Source of the DNA: an uncultured Clostridium sp.
GTDB taxonomy: Bacteria > Bacillota > Clostridia > TANB77 > CAG-508
Assembly: GCA_947426875.1 (NCBI GenBank)
Contig: CANEFU010000051.1
Location: forward strand, 1-7,671
Length of the DNA stretch: 7,671 nucleotides
Reading direction: 5' to 3'
The notes beneath the pieces were generated by a model. That model ran no database searches. It was not told the origin of the DNA and worked only from the letters and a program-made list of their open reading frames with translations. The position numbers were made by a program, and so were the translations under genes. This document shows, piece by piece, positions 1-6,444 of the stretch (positions are counted from its first letter, which is position 1; each line of letters starts with the position of its first letter).

Positions 1-1470
1 TTCTCCAATTTGTTTTATTTCTGTATTTCTCATTTTTGTCATCATGTCTTTTATTTCTTGTGCTCCTTGTGGTCCTTCTCTTACTATAGATGGTTGTGCT
101 TCTTTGTAATATCCATATTTTTCGTAGATATCATTCATGGCATCCCATAATGTTTTTCCTTGTGATTGATAGTAACATGCTGCTTCACATAGAGCCATAA
201 CGGCTGCTATTCCGTCTTTATCTCTTGCATAATCTCCTATTAAACATCCATAACTTTCTTCATAACCAAATACATAGGTTTTGTCTTTATTTTCTTCTGC
301 TTTTTTCATAACTGCTCCTATGTTTTTGAAACCTGTTAATACTTCTGGGCAATCTAATTCATAATAGTTTGCTATTGCTTTTGCTAAATTAGAAGATACA
401 ATCGTTGTGATTAACATTCCGTTTTTTGGCAAAATTCCCTTTTCTTTCATTTGTGATATTCTATATTCTGCAATTAATAATGCTGACATATTTCCCGTAT
501 AGCTCATGTACTCTCCTGTTTTAGAATCCTTTGCAAAAATTCCTAAACGGTCTGCATCTGGGTCTGTGGCTAATACTACATCTGCGTCTACTTTTTTGGC
601 TAGCTCTAATGCTAATTTAAAAGCTTTTGGGTCTTCTGGATTTGGATATTCAACGGTTGGAAAGTTTCCATCTGGTGCTTCTTGTTCTGGTACCACATAT
701 ACATTTTCTAGCCCTAATTCTTTCAATAGCCTTTCTGTTATAGTGTTTCCTGTTCCATGTAATGGTGTATATACTACTTTTAGTTTCTTTCCTTGCTCTT
801 TCATAATGTCTGGATTCAATACAGATTTTCTTAAGACTTCTAAATATCTGTCATCCATTTCTGTTCCTACTATTTTTAATAGTCCCTTTTGAATCGCTTC
901 TTCCTTTGAAATTTGTTTGATTTCACTAAACTTTTCTACTGCTCTTACTTTGCTTATAATATCTTTATCTCTTGGTGATACAATTTGTGCTCCATCATCC
1001 CAATATACTTTATATCCATTATATTTTGGTGGATTGTGGCTAGCTGTCACCATAACTCCCGCTGTACATCCTAAATTTCTTACAGCAAATGATAATTCTG
1101 GTACTGGTCTCAAATTCTCGAATAAATAGGCTTTAATTCCATTAGCACATAATATAAGCGCTGTTTGCATACTGAATTCTTTTGACATTTTTCTAGAATC
1201 ATAACTGATGGCTACTCCCTTATCTTGTACTCCTTGTTCCATAATATAATTCGCTAATCCCTGTGTTGCTTTTCCTACGGTATATTGATTCATTCGATTG
1301 GTTCCTGCTCCTATAATTCCTCTTAGTCCTGCTGTTCCGAACTCTAATTCTTTATAAAATCTATCCTCTATCTCTTCTTCATTTTCTTTGATTGCTAATA
1401 ATTCTTTTTTGGTTTCTTCATCAAATTCTGGACTTTCACACCATTTTTGATATTCTTCTAAATAATTCAT
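1..1470 (-). CDS. Phospho-sugar mutase, PgcA-like alpha-phosphoglucomutase/phosphomannomutase (C-terminus cut by window edge)
   Basis: This cytoplasmic enzyme of the alpha-D-phosphohexomutase family interconverts hexose-6-phosphate and hexose-1-phosphate. The frame is open from the ATG at 1470 to base 1, giving 490 residues. Family members of the PgcA type are about 570-580 residues, so most of the last (phosphate-binding) domain lies outside the window. Visible landmarks are FGTAGLRG near residues 44-51, the phosphoserine loop TASHNP with catalytic Ser144, the Mg-binding loop DPDADR at 303-308, and the sugar-specificity loop GYEESYG at 402-408. All key residues are intact. The start is supported by AAGGAAGGAG about 9 bases upstream and by a near-consensus promoter. 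The gene lies downstream of a UDP-sugar pyrophosphorylase on the same strand, separated by a terminator, so the two are probably transcribed separately although they act in consecutive steps. The family is certain; the preferred sugar (glucose, mannose or an N-acetylhexosamine) cannot be read from the sequence. Confidence 0.95.
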   Translation of the reverse strand, partial: MNYLEEYQKWCESPEFDEETKKELLAIKENEEEIEDRFYKELEFGTAGLRGIIGAGTNRMNQYTVGKATQGLANYIMEQGVQDKGVAISYDSRKMSKEFSMQTALILCANGIKAYLFENLRPVPELSFAVRNLGCTAGVMVTASHNPPKYNGYKVYWDDGAQIVSPRDKDIISKVRAVEKFSEIKQISKEEAIQKGLLKIVGTEMDDRYLEVLRKSVLNPDIMKEQGKKLKVVYTPLHGTGNTITERLLKELGLENVYVVPEQEAPDGNFPTVEYPNPEDPKAFKLALELAKKVDADVVLATDPDADRLGIFAKDSKTGEYMSYTGNMSALLIAEYRISQMKEKGILPKNGMLITTIVSSNLAKAIANYYELDCPEVLTGFKNIGAVMKKAEENKDKTYVFGYEESYGCLIGDYARDKDGIAAVMALCEAACYYQSQGKTLWDAMNDIYEKYGYYKEAQPSIVREGPQGAQEIKDMMTKMRNTEIKQIGE

Positions 1471-1500
1471 TGAAACACACTCCTTCCTTTTTACATCCTC

Positions 1501-1529
1501 ATTATACTTCATAATCCTAAAATTGACAA
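1501..1529 (-). promoter_or_regulatory. Sigma-A-type promoter of the phospho-sugar mutase gene
   Basis: On the minus strand, TTGTCA (1529-1524) is followed after exactly 17 bases by a perfect TATAAT (1506-1501). The predicted transcription start is near 1494, leaving a leader of roughly 24 bases that contains the AAGGAAGGAG ribosome binding site. The promoter sits just beyond the terminator of the preceding gene, as expected for an independent unit. Confidence 0.75.
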
Positions 1530-1565
1530 GAAGAATTTTCTGTAGAATTTGTTTTTATTGTATAG

Positions 1566-1597
1566 AAAAAAGAACTAGGTAAAACCTAATTCTTTTT
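1566..1597 (-). terminator. Rho-independent terminator after the UDP-sugar pyrophosphorylase gene
   Basis: Bases 1567-1580 and 1584-1597 form a 14-bp stem with a 3-base loop. Read on the minus strand it is AGAATTAGGT / ACCTAGTTCT flanked by A and T runs. Its single non-Watson-Crick pair is a G-U wobble only in the minus-strand RNA, which supports action on that strand. A run of six T follows. The hairpin starts at the stop codon of the pyrophosphorylase gene. Confidence 0.85.
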
Positions 1598-2846
1598 AAT
1601 CTAAATGATAAAATTTTTGATACAATTCTCTAGCTGTTTTTGGGCAATCTACGCCTGCAGAATCTGCATTTTTAACTGGTGCAAATTCTTCTTCTCTTTT
1701 AACACGAAGTATTGCCATTTCATCTACTTCTCCAAAAGCATCAAATAAGAATGCTTCAAATTTATAAGCGTTTGGTGAATCTGGTACCACTAAATTTCCA
1801 TCTTTATCGATATAAGTTGCTTTTTTGTATGCTACATGATATGGCAATGGATTCGCTCCCATTCTTTCTACTGCATTTACACTAAATAAGTTGCAAAGGA
1901 TATGGGATTCTCCATATAATAACTCTCCATTTTCATCGGTAGCTTCTGCCATTTCTTCTGTGATTTCAGAATATTCTATTACATTCGGTTTTCCGTTTCT
2001 TCTACAGAATACTCCTACTTTTTCTTGTGGATTTGCTTTTACTACTGATTTGCAAGCAACGGTTACTTCTTTGTCTATCGCTATTCCCATTAATACTGGG
2101 TCTACCATTTTTACTAAACAGTTATCTACTCCACCGATAAATACCCATTCAATTCCCATTTGTTTCATTTTTTGTGTCATACCACTTTTTACAAGTGATT
2201 CATAAATTCCACCATGTCCATCTGCTGCTTGTTTTACTAATCCATCTTCACCAATTAATATTTTCCCTTCTGTATCTATCATTGGTAATTCACCTTGAAT
2301 AAAGAAAAATATATTTTTATCTTTTTGATAGCCAAAATATTTATGTTTTTCAAAAAAATCAATGGTTGCTTTATTATTTTCTCGACTTGTCATAATAAAC
2401 CATGGAATGGTAACACCATATTTTTTTCCTTCTTCTTTTAAACTATCACATAATAATTCAAATAGTGATTTATGAGATTCTAACCCTATATCATAAGTTC
2501 CTTTTGGCCCGTTATGTCCTAATCTTGTTCCTTGTCCTCCTGCCATTGTTACAGCTGCTAGTTTTCCTTCTTTTATGGCCTTTCCTCCCATATTGTCATA
2601 GTATTTATAGTCATCATATAATTTATATTTATCTAAATATTCGATTGGTGTTATTTGGTCTTCTCCTTGTTTTGCTTCTTTTTTTGTATGGTTGTATAGA
2701 TTTCTAACTAATTCGAAATCAATTTTGTCTATTTGATTTAATAATTGTTTTTTGTGTGTATCATCTAATGTTTCATAATGATTTAATAAGTGCTCTTGCC
2801 CATATTTTTTCAAGTTGCTTTGTAGTTCTTCTACTTTTTTCTCCAT
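1596..2846 (-). CDS. UAP1-like UDP-N-acetylhexosamine / UDP-sugar pyrophosphorylase (UDPGP family)
   Basis: This nucleotidyltransferase is predicted to make a UDP-sugar and pyrophosphate from UTP and a sugar-1-phosphate in the cytoplasm. The 416-residue protein carries the UDPGP-family signature MAGGQGTRLG at 101-110 followed by PKG at 114-116 for nucleotide binding. Further UAP1-like blocks follow: PWFIMTSR near 148-155, the HKYFG block at 168-172, ADGHGG at 208-213, VDNCLVK at 240-246, a VIEYSEI block at 289-295, and EEFAPVKNADS at 386-396. From memory these line up closely with eukaryotic UDP-N-acetylhexosamine pyrophosphorylase (about 500-520 residues). The bacterial protein ends shortly after the NADS block and so lacks the eukaryotic C-terminal segment. 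It is unrelated in architecture to GlmU, the usual bacterial UDP-GlcNAc enzyme. The start has AAAGGAAG about 7 bases upstream. The substrate (GlcNAc-1-P, GalNAc-1-P or Glc-1-P) is not determined by sequence reading, but similarity to UAP1 favours an N-acetylhexosamine. Confidence 0.9.
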   Translation of the reverse strand: MEKKVEELQSNLKKYGQEHLLNHYETLDDTHKKQLLNQIDKIDFELVRNLYNHTKKEAKQGEDQITPIEYLDKYKLYDDYKYYDNMGGKAIKEGKLAAVTMAGGQGTRLGHNGPKGTYDIGLESHKSLFELLCDSLKEEGKKYGVTIPWFIMTSRENNKATIDFFEKHKYFGYQKDKNIFFFIQGELPMIDTEGKILIGEDGLVKQAADGHGGIYESLVKSGMTQKMKQMGIEWVFIGGVDNCLVKMVDPVLMGIAIDKEVTVACKSVVKANPQEKVGVFCRRNGKPNVIEYSEITEEMAEATDENGELLYGESHILCNLFSVNAVERMGANPLPYHVAYKKATYIDKDGNLVVPDSPNAYKFEAFLFDAFGEVDEMAILRVKREEEFAPVKNADSAGVDCPKTARELYQKFYHLD

Positions 2847-2892
2847 ATTTATCTTCCTTTCTCGTTCCTGTCATCTAAGCCTTTTATTTTCC

Positions 2893-2931
2893 AAAATAAA
2901 ACAGATAATAATTTATATTATCTGTTTTATT
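2893..2931 (-). terminator. Perfect 16-bp hairpin, probable terminator of the 155-residue gene
   Basis: Bases 2895-2910 and 2916-2931 are perfect reverse complements (arm AATAAAACAGATAATA) with a 5-base ATTTA loop. In the minus-strand transcript the top of the stem is followed by a U-rich stretch, TTTTATTTTGG, as in an intrinsic terminator. It starts 37 bases after the stop codon of the gene at 2969-3436 and lies before the next minus-strand gene. Being nearly all A and T at its base, it may be only moderately efficient. Confidence 0.65.
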
Positions 2932-2932
2932 A

Positions 2933-2961
2933 TTTATACACTATTTTATAAAATTTATCAA
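2933..2961 (-). promoter_or_regulatory. Possible promoter of the UDP-sugar pyrophosphorylase gene, abutting a terminator
   Basis: On the minus strand TTGATA (2961-2956) is followed after 17 bases by TATAAA (2938-2933). The expected transcription start, near 2926, falls inside the first arm of the hairpin at 2895-2931, so a transcript started here could form only part of that stem. No better promoter is visible between the hairpin and the start codon at 2846. The region is very AT-rich, so a chance match is possible. Confidence 0.45.
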
Positions 2962-2968
2962 CTGTTTT

Positions 2969-3436
2969 TTATAATTTTTCTATTTCCTTTTCTCCAGCTG
3001 TTCTTAAAATTTTATGATATTGCTCCATAATCTCATCTAACTTTTCCCCTACTTCTTCTATTTCATAGCAATCTATTATTTTTGCCTTACTTTTTCCTGG
3101 TATCCATTTTTCTATGTTTTGATTGACATTACGTATATACTGCTCTTTTCCTTTTACAAATATAACAATTGATTTTTCATCTTCTATGTTTGCCTTCATT
3201 TTTTCTAATTCTTCTATCTTTTTATGATTCCAGTTTAATTTTAATATCTTTTTCTTTTTATCTTCTTTTAAATTTGTATTTTCTAATACGGTTTTTACAC
3301 TTTCTTCTAAATCATTTTCTGTTACAATTACAATTTTGTCTTCGTCTTCCATTCTTTTATCAATATATGGTAAACTCATCATTTCAAAATGATAATCACT
3401 TACATAAAATGCACATATTTTTTCTTTTGTATTCAT
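2969..3436 (-). CDS. Uncharacterised charged alpha/beta protein, 155 residues
   Basis: I do not recognise this gene. It is an intact cytoplasmic-looking protein without signal peptide or membrane segment, very rich in Lys and Glu. Hydrophobic strands alternate with charged helices: KICAFYVSD (6-14), DKIVIVTE (33-40), KKKILKLNW (61-69), SIVIFVKG (89-96) and AKIIDCYEI (118-126), each followed by a charged helix. This suggests a small Rossmann-like or other alpha/beta fold, but I see no catalytic or nucleotide-binding motif. The N-terminal block FYVSDYHFEMMSLPYI looks the most motif-like and would be the best search anchor. The start at 3436 has AAGGGGAG about 8 bases upstream and a near-consensus promoter further up. 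The gene diverges from spoIIR and is followed by its own hairpin terminator. A link to sporulation is possible only by position. Confidence 0.8.
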   Translation of the reverse strand: MNTKEKICAFYVSDYHFEMMSLPYIDKRMEDEDKIVIVTENDLEESVKTVLENTNLKEDKKKKILKLNWNHKKIEELEKMKANIEDEKSIVIFVKGKEQYIRNVNQNIEKWIPGKSKAKIIDCYEIEEVGEKLDEIMEQYHKILRTAGEKEIEKL

Positions 3437-3492
3437 TTGTTATTCTCCCCTTCAATTCTTAAAATCCTACGGATTGTTTGTTTTTTGACTAC

Positions 3493-3507
3493 TGGTAAAT
3501 TTTACCA
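3493..3507. promoter_or_regulatory. 15-bp palindrome, possible operator over a -10 box
   Basis: TGGTAAA and TTTACCA are perfect inverted 7-base arms around a single central T. The palindrome covers the -10 hexamer (3504-3499) of the promoter for the minus-strand gene, a position where a bound dimeric repressor would block RNA polymerase. It is too short and U-poor to be a terminator. The regulator is unknown. Confidence 0.45.
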
Positions 3508-3527
3508 TTTCTTTACAAATATGTCAA
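3499..3527 (-). promoter_or_regulatory. Sigma-A-type promoter of the 155-residue gene
   Basis: On the minus strand a perfect TTGACA (3527-3522) is followed after exactly 17 bases by TAAAAT (3504-3499). The predicted start is near 3492, giving a leader of about 55 bases before the ATG at 3436. The match is close to consensus, which makes this one of the best-supported promoters in the window. Confidence 0.7.
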
Positions 3528-3557
3528 TAATATTTCAAATAAAATTTTCCTACATTT

Positions 3558-3564
3558 TTCGACA
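3558..3564 (+). promoter_or_regulatory. Candidate Spo0A box upstream of spoIIR
   Basis: TTCGACA is the exact complement of TGTCGAA, the core of the known Spo0A binding box. It ends one base before a possible -35 element (3565-3570) of spoIIR, similar in placement to boxes at Spo0A-activated promoters. A 7-base match is expected about once by chance in a window this size and composition, so placement is the main support. Confidence 0.4.
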
Positions 3565-3593
3565 TTTCAATTTTTCTCCTATTTTAGTATAAA
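3565..3593 (+). promoter_or_regulatory. Possible promoter of spoIIR
   Basis: TTTCAA (3565-3570) and TATAAA (3588-3593) are separated by 17 bases, with a predicted start near 3600. The -35 match is weak, which would fit a promoter needing an activator at the adjacent Spo0A-box-like site. In Bacillus subtilis spoIIR is transcribed by forespore sigma-F. I could not make out a clear sigma-F promoter here, so the true promoter may be a different one. Confidence 0.35.
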
Positions 3594-3637
3594 ATTTTCT
3601 AAATTGTTAATAATTAATAGTAAAAGGAGGAAAACAT

Positions 3638-4279
3638 ATGAAAAAAAATTTAAAAATGGTAATTATCCTAACATTTCTACTATTTCTATATACTTCAATT
3701 TGCGCTATTTCTTACGCACAAACTATATCTACTGATATTGCTAATAGTGTTTTTAGATTACATGTGATTGCTAATAGTGATTCCGAAGAAGACCAGGCCT
3801 TAAAATATAAGGTTCGAGACAGCTTATTAACTTATATGAATTCTATTTGTGAAAATAGTAGCTCAAAAGAAGAAGCCATTTCTGTGGTAGAAAAAAATAA
3901 AGATATTTTTGAGCAAATTGCTATTAATACCATAAAAGAAGAAGGATATTCCTATCCTGTTACGATAAATATTGGTAATTTCGAATTTCCGACTAAAAAT
4001 TATGGAGATATCTCTTTACCAGCTGGCTATTATGATGCCCTAAGGGTTGAAATTGGAGAAGCAAAAGGACAAAATTGGTGGTGTGTCATGTTCCCTCCAT
4101 TGTGTTTTGTTGATATTTCTTCTGGTGTCGTACCAGAAGAATCAAAAGAGTTAATGGAAAATAGCCTTTCAGAGGAGGAATTTGCTCTCGTATCAGAGCA
4201 ATCCAACAATGAAATTCAATTCAAATTTAAGTTATTAGAATTTTTTAATAACGCTGGTTTAATTACTGCAAAAAAATAG
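3638..4279 (+). CDS. spoIIR: Stage II sporulation protein R
   Basis: SpoIIR is the signal made in the forespore and exported into the intermembrane space. There it triggers the SpoIIGA protease to process pro-sigma-E in the mother cell. The 213-residue protein begins with a Lys-rich N-terminus and a hydrophobic segment at about 7-24, with a likely signal-peptidase site after SYA (residue 27). Two family blocks are intact: FRLHVIANSD at 39-48 followed by the ALKYKVRD segment, and the PAGYYDALRV ... NWWCVMFPPLCFVD region at about 128-159. Length is normal for the family. The start is well defined by AAAAGGAGG with a 7-base spacer. The gene diverges from an uncharacterised gene and is followed after 37 bases by a strong hairpin, so it is probably transcribed alone, with some read-through towards murA. 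Confidence 0.95.
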   Translation: MKKNLKMVIILTFLLFLYTSICAISYAQTISTDIANSVFRLHVIANSDSEEDQALKYKVRDSLLTYMNSICENSSSKEEAISVVEKNKDIFEQIAINTIKEEGYSYPVTINIGNFEFPTKNYGDISLPAGYYDALRVEIGEAKGQNWWCVMFPPLCFVDISSGVVPEESKELMENSLSEEEFALVSEQSNNEIQFKFKLLEFFNNAGLITAKK

Positions 4280-4308
4280 TTGCATTTGTGATGACTTTAT
4301 GATATATT
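4280..4308 (+). promoter_or_regulatory. Possible promoter for murA, upstream of the hairpin
   Basis: TTGCAT (4280-4285) and TATATT (4303-4308) are 17 bases apart, starting directly after the spoIIR stop codon. Transcription would begin near 4315, so the hairpin at 4317-4344 would form the extreme 5' end of the message. There are only 31 bases between the hairpin and the murA start, too few for a full promoter plus leader, so a promoter here or read-through is needed. The match is moderate. Confidence 0.4.
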
Positions 4309-4316
4309 TTTATAAG

Positions 4317-4344
4317 AAAAGAGTGTTATGCTACACTCTTTTTT
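4317..4344 (+). terminator. Rho-independent terminator after spoIIR, or murA leader hairpin
   Basis: AAAAGAGTGT (4317-4326) pairs perfectly with ACACTCTTTT (4333-4342) around a 6-base TATGCT loop, and the T run extends to 4344. This is a textbook intrinsic terminator for spoIIR, whose stop codon is 37 bases upstream. The murA start codon lies only 31 bases after it. Confidence 0.85.
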
Positions 4345-4375
4345 GATGGAACACATAATATTGGGGGTTATTTTA

Positions 4376-5635
4376 TTGGAAAAATTAATCATAGAAGGTC
4401 CAACACCTTTAAAAGGCGAAGTAACAATTAGTGGTGCAAAAAATGCAGCAGTTGCCATTTTACCAGCTACTCTTTTAATAGATGGCTGTTGTACTATTGA
4501 AAATTTACCAAATATAAGTGATATTAAAATATCTTGTGAAATACTAGAAAAATTGGGTGCTAAAATAACTTGGAACAATGCCAATAGCATTACAATTGAT
4601 ACATCAAATATAAATACAACCAAGGCTCCTTTAGATTTAACTAGTAAATTTAGAGCTTCTTATTACATTATTGGAGCAATGTTAAGTAGAAAAGGAGAAA
4701 TTGAAGTTGGTATGCCAGGTGGTTGTAAGCTTGGTGCTAGACCAATCGACCAACATATCAAAGGATTTGAAAGATTAGGCGCTAATGTTACAGTTGAAAA
4801 AGGTACCATTTATGCCAAAGCTAAAAAACTAAATGGATGTCCTATTTATATGGATATTGTTTCTGTTGGTGCTACCATCAATGTTATGCTAGCTAGTGTT
4901 TTAGCAAAAGGGACTACCATTATCGATAATGCAGCAAAAGAGCCTCATATTGTAGATGTTGCTAACTTTTTAAATACAATGGGAGCTGATATTAGAGGTG
5001 CTGGAACAGATGTCATTAAAATCAATGGTGTTGAAAAATTAAAAGGAAATGCAACTTATTCCGTTGTTCCTGACCAAATTGAAGCTGGTACTTTTATGTT
5101 AGCAGCAGTAGCAACAAAAGGTGACTTGATTATTAAAAATTGTATCACAAAGCACTTAGAGTCTATTACTGCTAAGATTATTGAAGTAGGTGGAAATGTA
5201 GAAGATAATATTGATAGTATTCGTGTATGGTCTAATAAAAGACCTAGCAAAGCTACCATAAAAACCTTACCATATCCAGGTTTCCCTACTGATTTACAAC
5301 CTCAAATGGGTGTTGTCTTATCCTTAGCGAATGGAAATAGTATGATACATGAAAGTATTTGGGATTCTAGATTTCAATATACAGATGAATTAAATAAAAT
5401 GGGTGCTAAAATAACAGCGCAAGGAAAATCCGCCTTTTTTGAAGGAGTTAAAAAATTATCTGGTGCACCAGTTTATTCTTCTGACTTAAGAGCAGGTGCT
5501 GCCCTTGTAATTGCTGGAATAGCAGCAGAAGGAGAAACCGAAATCTATAATTTGGAACATATTGATAGAGGTTACGAAAATATTGAAGAGAAATTTAGAA
5601 GCATCGGTGCTAAAATCAAAAGAGTAACAGAATAA
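4376..5635 (+). CDS. murA: UDP-N-acetylglucosamine 1-carboxyvinyltransferase (MurA)
   Basis: MurA transfers enolpyruvate from PEP to UDP-GlcNAc, the first committed step of peptidoglycan synthesis in the cytoplasm, and is the fosfomycin target. I place the start at TTG 4376, giving 419 residues beginning MEKLIIEG. This matches the usual MurA N-terminus, and the GGGGG stretch 8 bases upstream can serve as ribosome binding site. In-frame ATGs at 4328 and 4346 would add 16 or 10 residues; the first lies inside the terminator loop and neither has a visible ribosome binding site. Active-site residues are present: Lys22-Asn23 in SGAKNA, the PEP/fosfomycin-reactive Cys117 in PGGCKLGARPID, Arg122, Asp306 in PGFPTDLQPQ, and Arg398 in HIDRGYENI. 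Length is normal. Firmicutes often carry two MurA paralogues; which one this is cannot be decided from one copy. walJ follows after 17 bases, so the two are probably co-transcribed. Confidence 0.95.
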   Translation: MEKLIIEGPTPLKGEVTISGAKNAAVAILPATLLIDGCCTIENLPNISDIKISCEILEKLGAKITWNNANSITIDTSNINTTKAPLDLTSKFRASYYIIGAMLSRKGEIEVGMPGGCKLGARPIDQHIKGFERLGANVTVEKGTIYAKAKKLNGCPIYMDIVSVGATINVMLASVLAKGTTIIDNAAKEPHIVDVANFLNTMGADIRGAGTDVIKINGVEKLKGNATYSVVPDQIEAGTFMLAAVATKGDLIIKNCITKHLESITAKIIEVGGNVEDNIDSIRVWSNKRPSKATIKTLPYPGFPTDLQPQMGVVLSLANGNSMIHESIWDSRFQYTDELNKMGAKITAQGKSAFFEGVKKLSGAPVYSSDLRAGAALVIAGIAAEGETEIYNLEHIDRGYENIEEKFRSIGAKIKRVTE

Positions 5636-5652
5636 CAGAGGAAATAAAAATC

Positions 5653-6444
5653 ATGTTGAATTTTTGTAGTTTATATAGTGGAAGTAGCGGAAATAGTTTA
5701 TTCGTTGAAACACCTGATACAAGACTTTTAATTGATGCTGGTGTTAGTAGTAAAAAAATTGAAAACGCTTTATTGGATATCAATATAGAGCCATCTTCTT
5801 TAGATGGCATTTTGATTACCCATGAGCATTCTGACCATGTACAGGGATTAGGTACTTTTTCTAAAAAGTTTGATTTACCTGTGTTTGTTAATGAAGAAAC
5901 CTTAAATGCTATGCCAAAACAAAGAGATAAAATAGCAAGTAAAAATATAAAAACTTTTAAAGTGTCTGATAAATTTTCCATAGGAGATTTAGACATTAAA
6001 CCATTTTCTATTCCTCATGATGCTGCCAATCCTTGTGGCTTTAACATTTGGAAAGAGGATAAAAAAATAAGCATTGCTACTGATATTGGTCATATGACAA
6101 ATGATATTCTAAAATGTTTAGAAGAAAGTTTATTTGTTATGTTAGAAGCTAACTATGACCCTGAGGTCTTGCGTTGTTCTTCTTATCCTTTTATACTAAA
6201 ATCAAGAATTGCAGGTCCTACTGGTCATTTGTCTAACGAAATGGCTGGCAAAACCATCTCTCACTTATTGCAATCTGGACTGAAAAACGCTATGCTCGGT
6301 CATTTGAGTAAAGAAAGTAACTTTCCAGAACTTGCTTATCAAACAGTCATGGATGAACTAATTGCCAATCACTCTTTTGACAAAAACGCTTTGCAATTGG
6401 GTATTGCCAGTAGGGATACTCATAGTAAACTAATTACAATTTGA
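5653..6444 (+). CDS. walJ: WalJ (YycJ)-type metallo-beta-lactamase-fold hydrolase
   Basis: This is a cytoplasmic MBL-fold protein of the YycJ/WalJ family, encoded in the WalRK cell-wall regulon cluster of many Firmicutes. Its molecular reaction is not firmly established; a nuclease-like or DNA-replication/cell-wall-coordination role has been proposed. The 263 residues match the usual length of about 264. The N-terminal SLYSGSSGNS block (6-15) and LLIDAG (25-30) are typical. The metal-binding motif THEHSDH lies at 56-62, with further likely ligands His122, Asp144 and the GHLS histidines at 192 and 217. The start ATG has AGAGGAA with a 9-base spacer. It follows murA by 17 bases. In Bacillus the order is walJ-htrA-rlmH; here rlmH follows directly and no htrA is present. 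The stop codon TGA lies inside the left arm of the fold-back element at 6440-6572. Confidence 0.92.
   Translation: MLNFCSLYSGSSGNSLFVETPDTRLLIDAGVSSKKIENALLDINIEPSSLDGILITHEHSDHVQGLGTFSKKFDLPVFVNEETLNAMPKQRDKIASKNIKTFKVSDKFSIGDLDIKPFSIPHDAANPCGFNIWKEDKKISIATDIGHMTNDILKCLEESLFVMLEANYDPEVLRCSSYPFILKSRIAGPTGHLSNEMAGKTISHLLQSGLKNAMLGHLSKESNFPELAYQTVMDELIANHSFDKNALQLGIASRDTHSKLITI

Noticed and set aside
506..892. Plus-strand open frame of 128 codons
   Set aside because: It is the antisense shadow of the phospho-sugar mutase, whose motifs are intact across this stretch.
2465..2707. Plus-strand open frame coding for a very hydrophobic, membrane-like 80-residue peptide
   Set aside because: It lies wholly antisense to the pyrophosphorylase. 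Leu/Phe-rich frames arise opposite Lys/Glu-rich coding in AT-rich DNA, and no ribosome binding site is seen.
3169..3462. Plus-strand open frame with hydrophobic composition
   Set aside because: It is antisense to the charged 155-residue gene and shows the same composition artefact.
5616..5996. Minus-strand open frame of 126 codons
   Set aside because: It is antisense to walJ, including the conserved metal-binding motif, and has no family resemblance.
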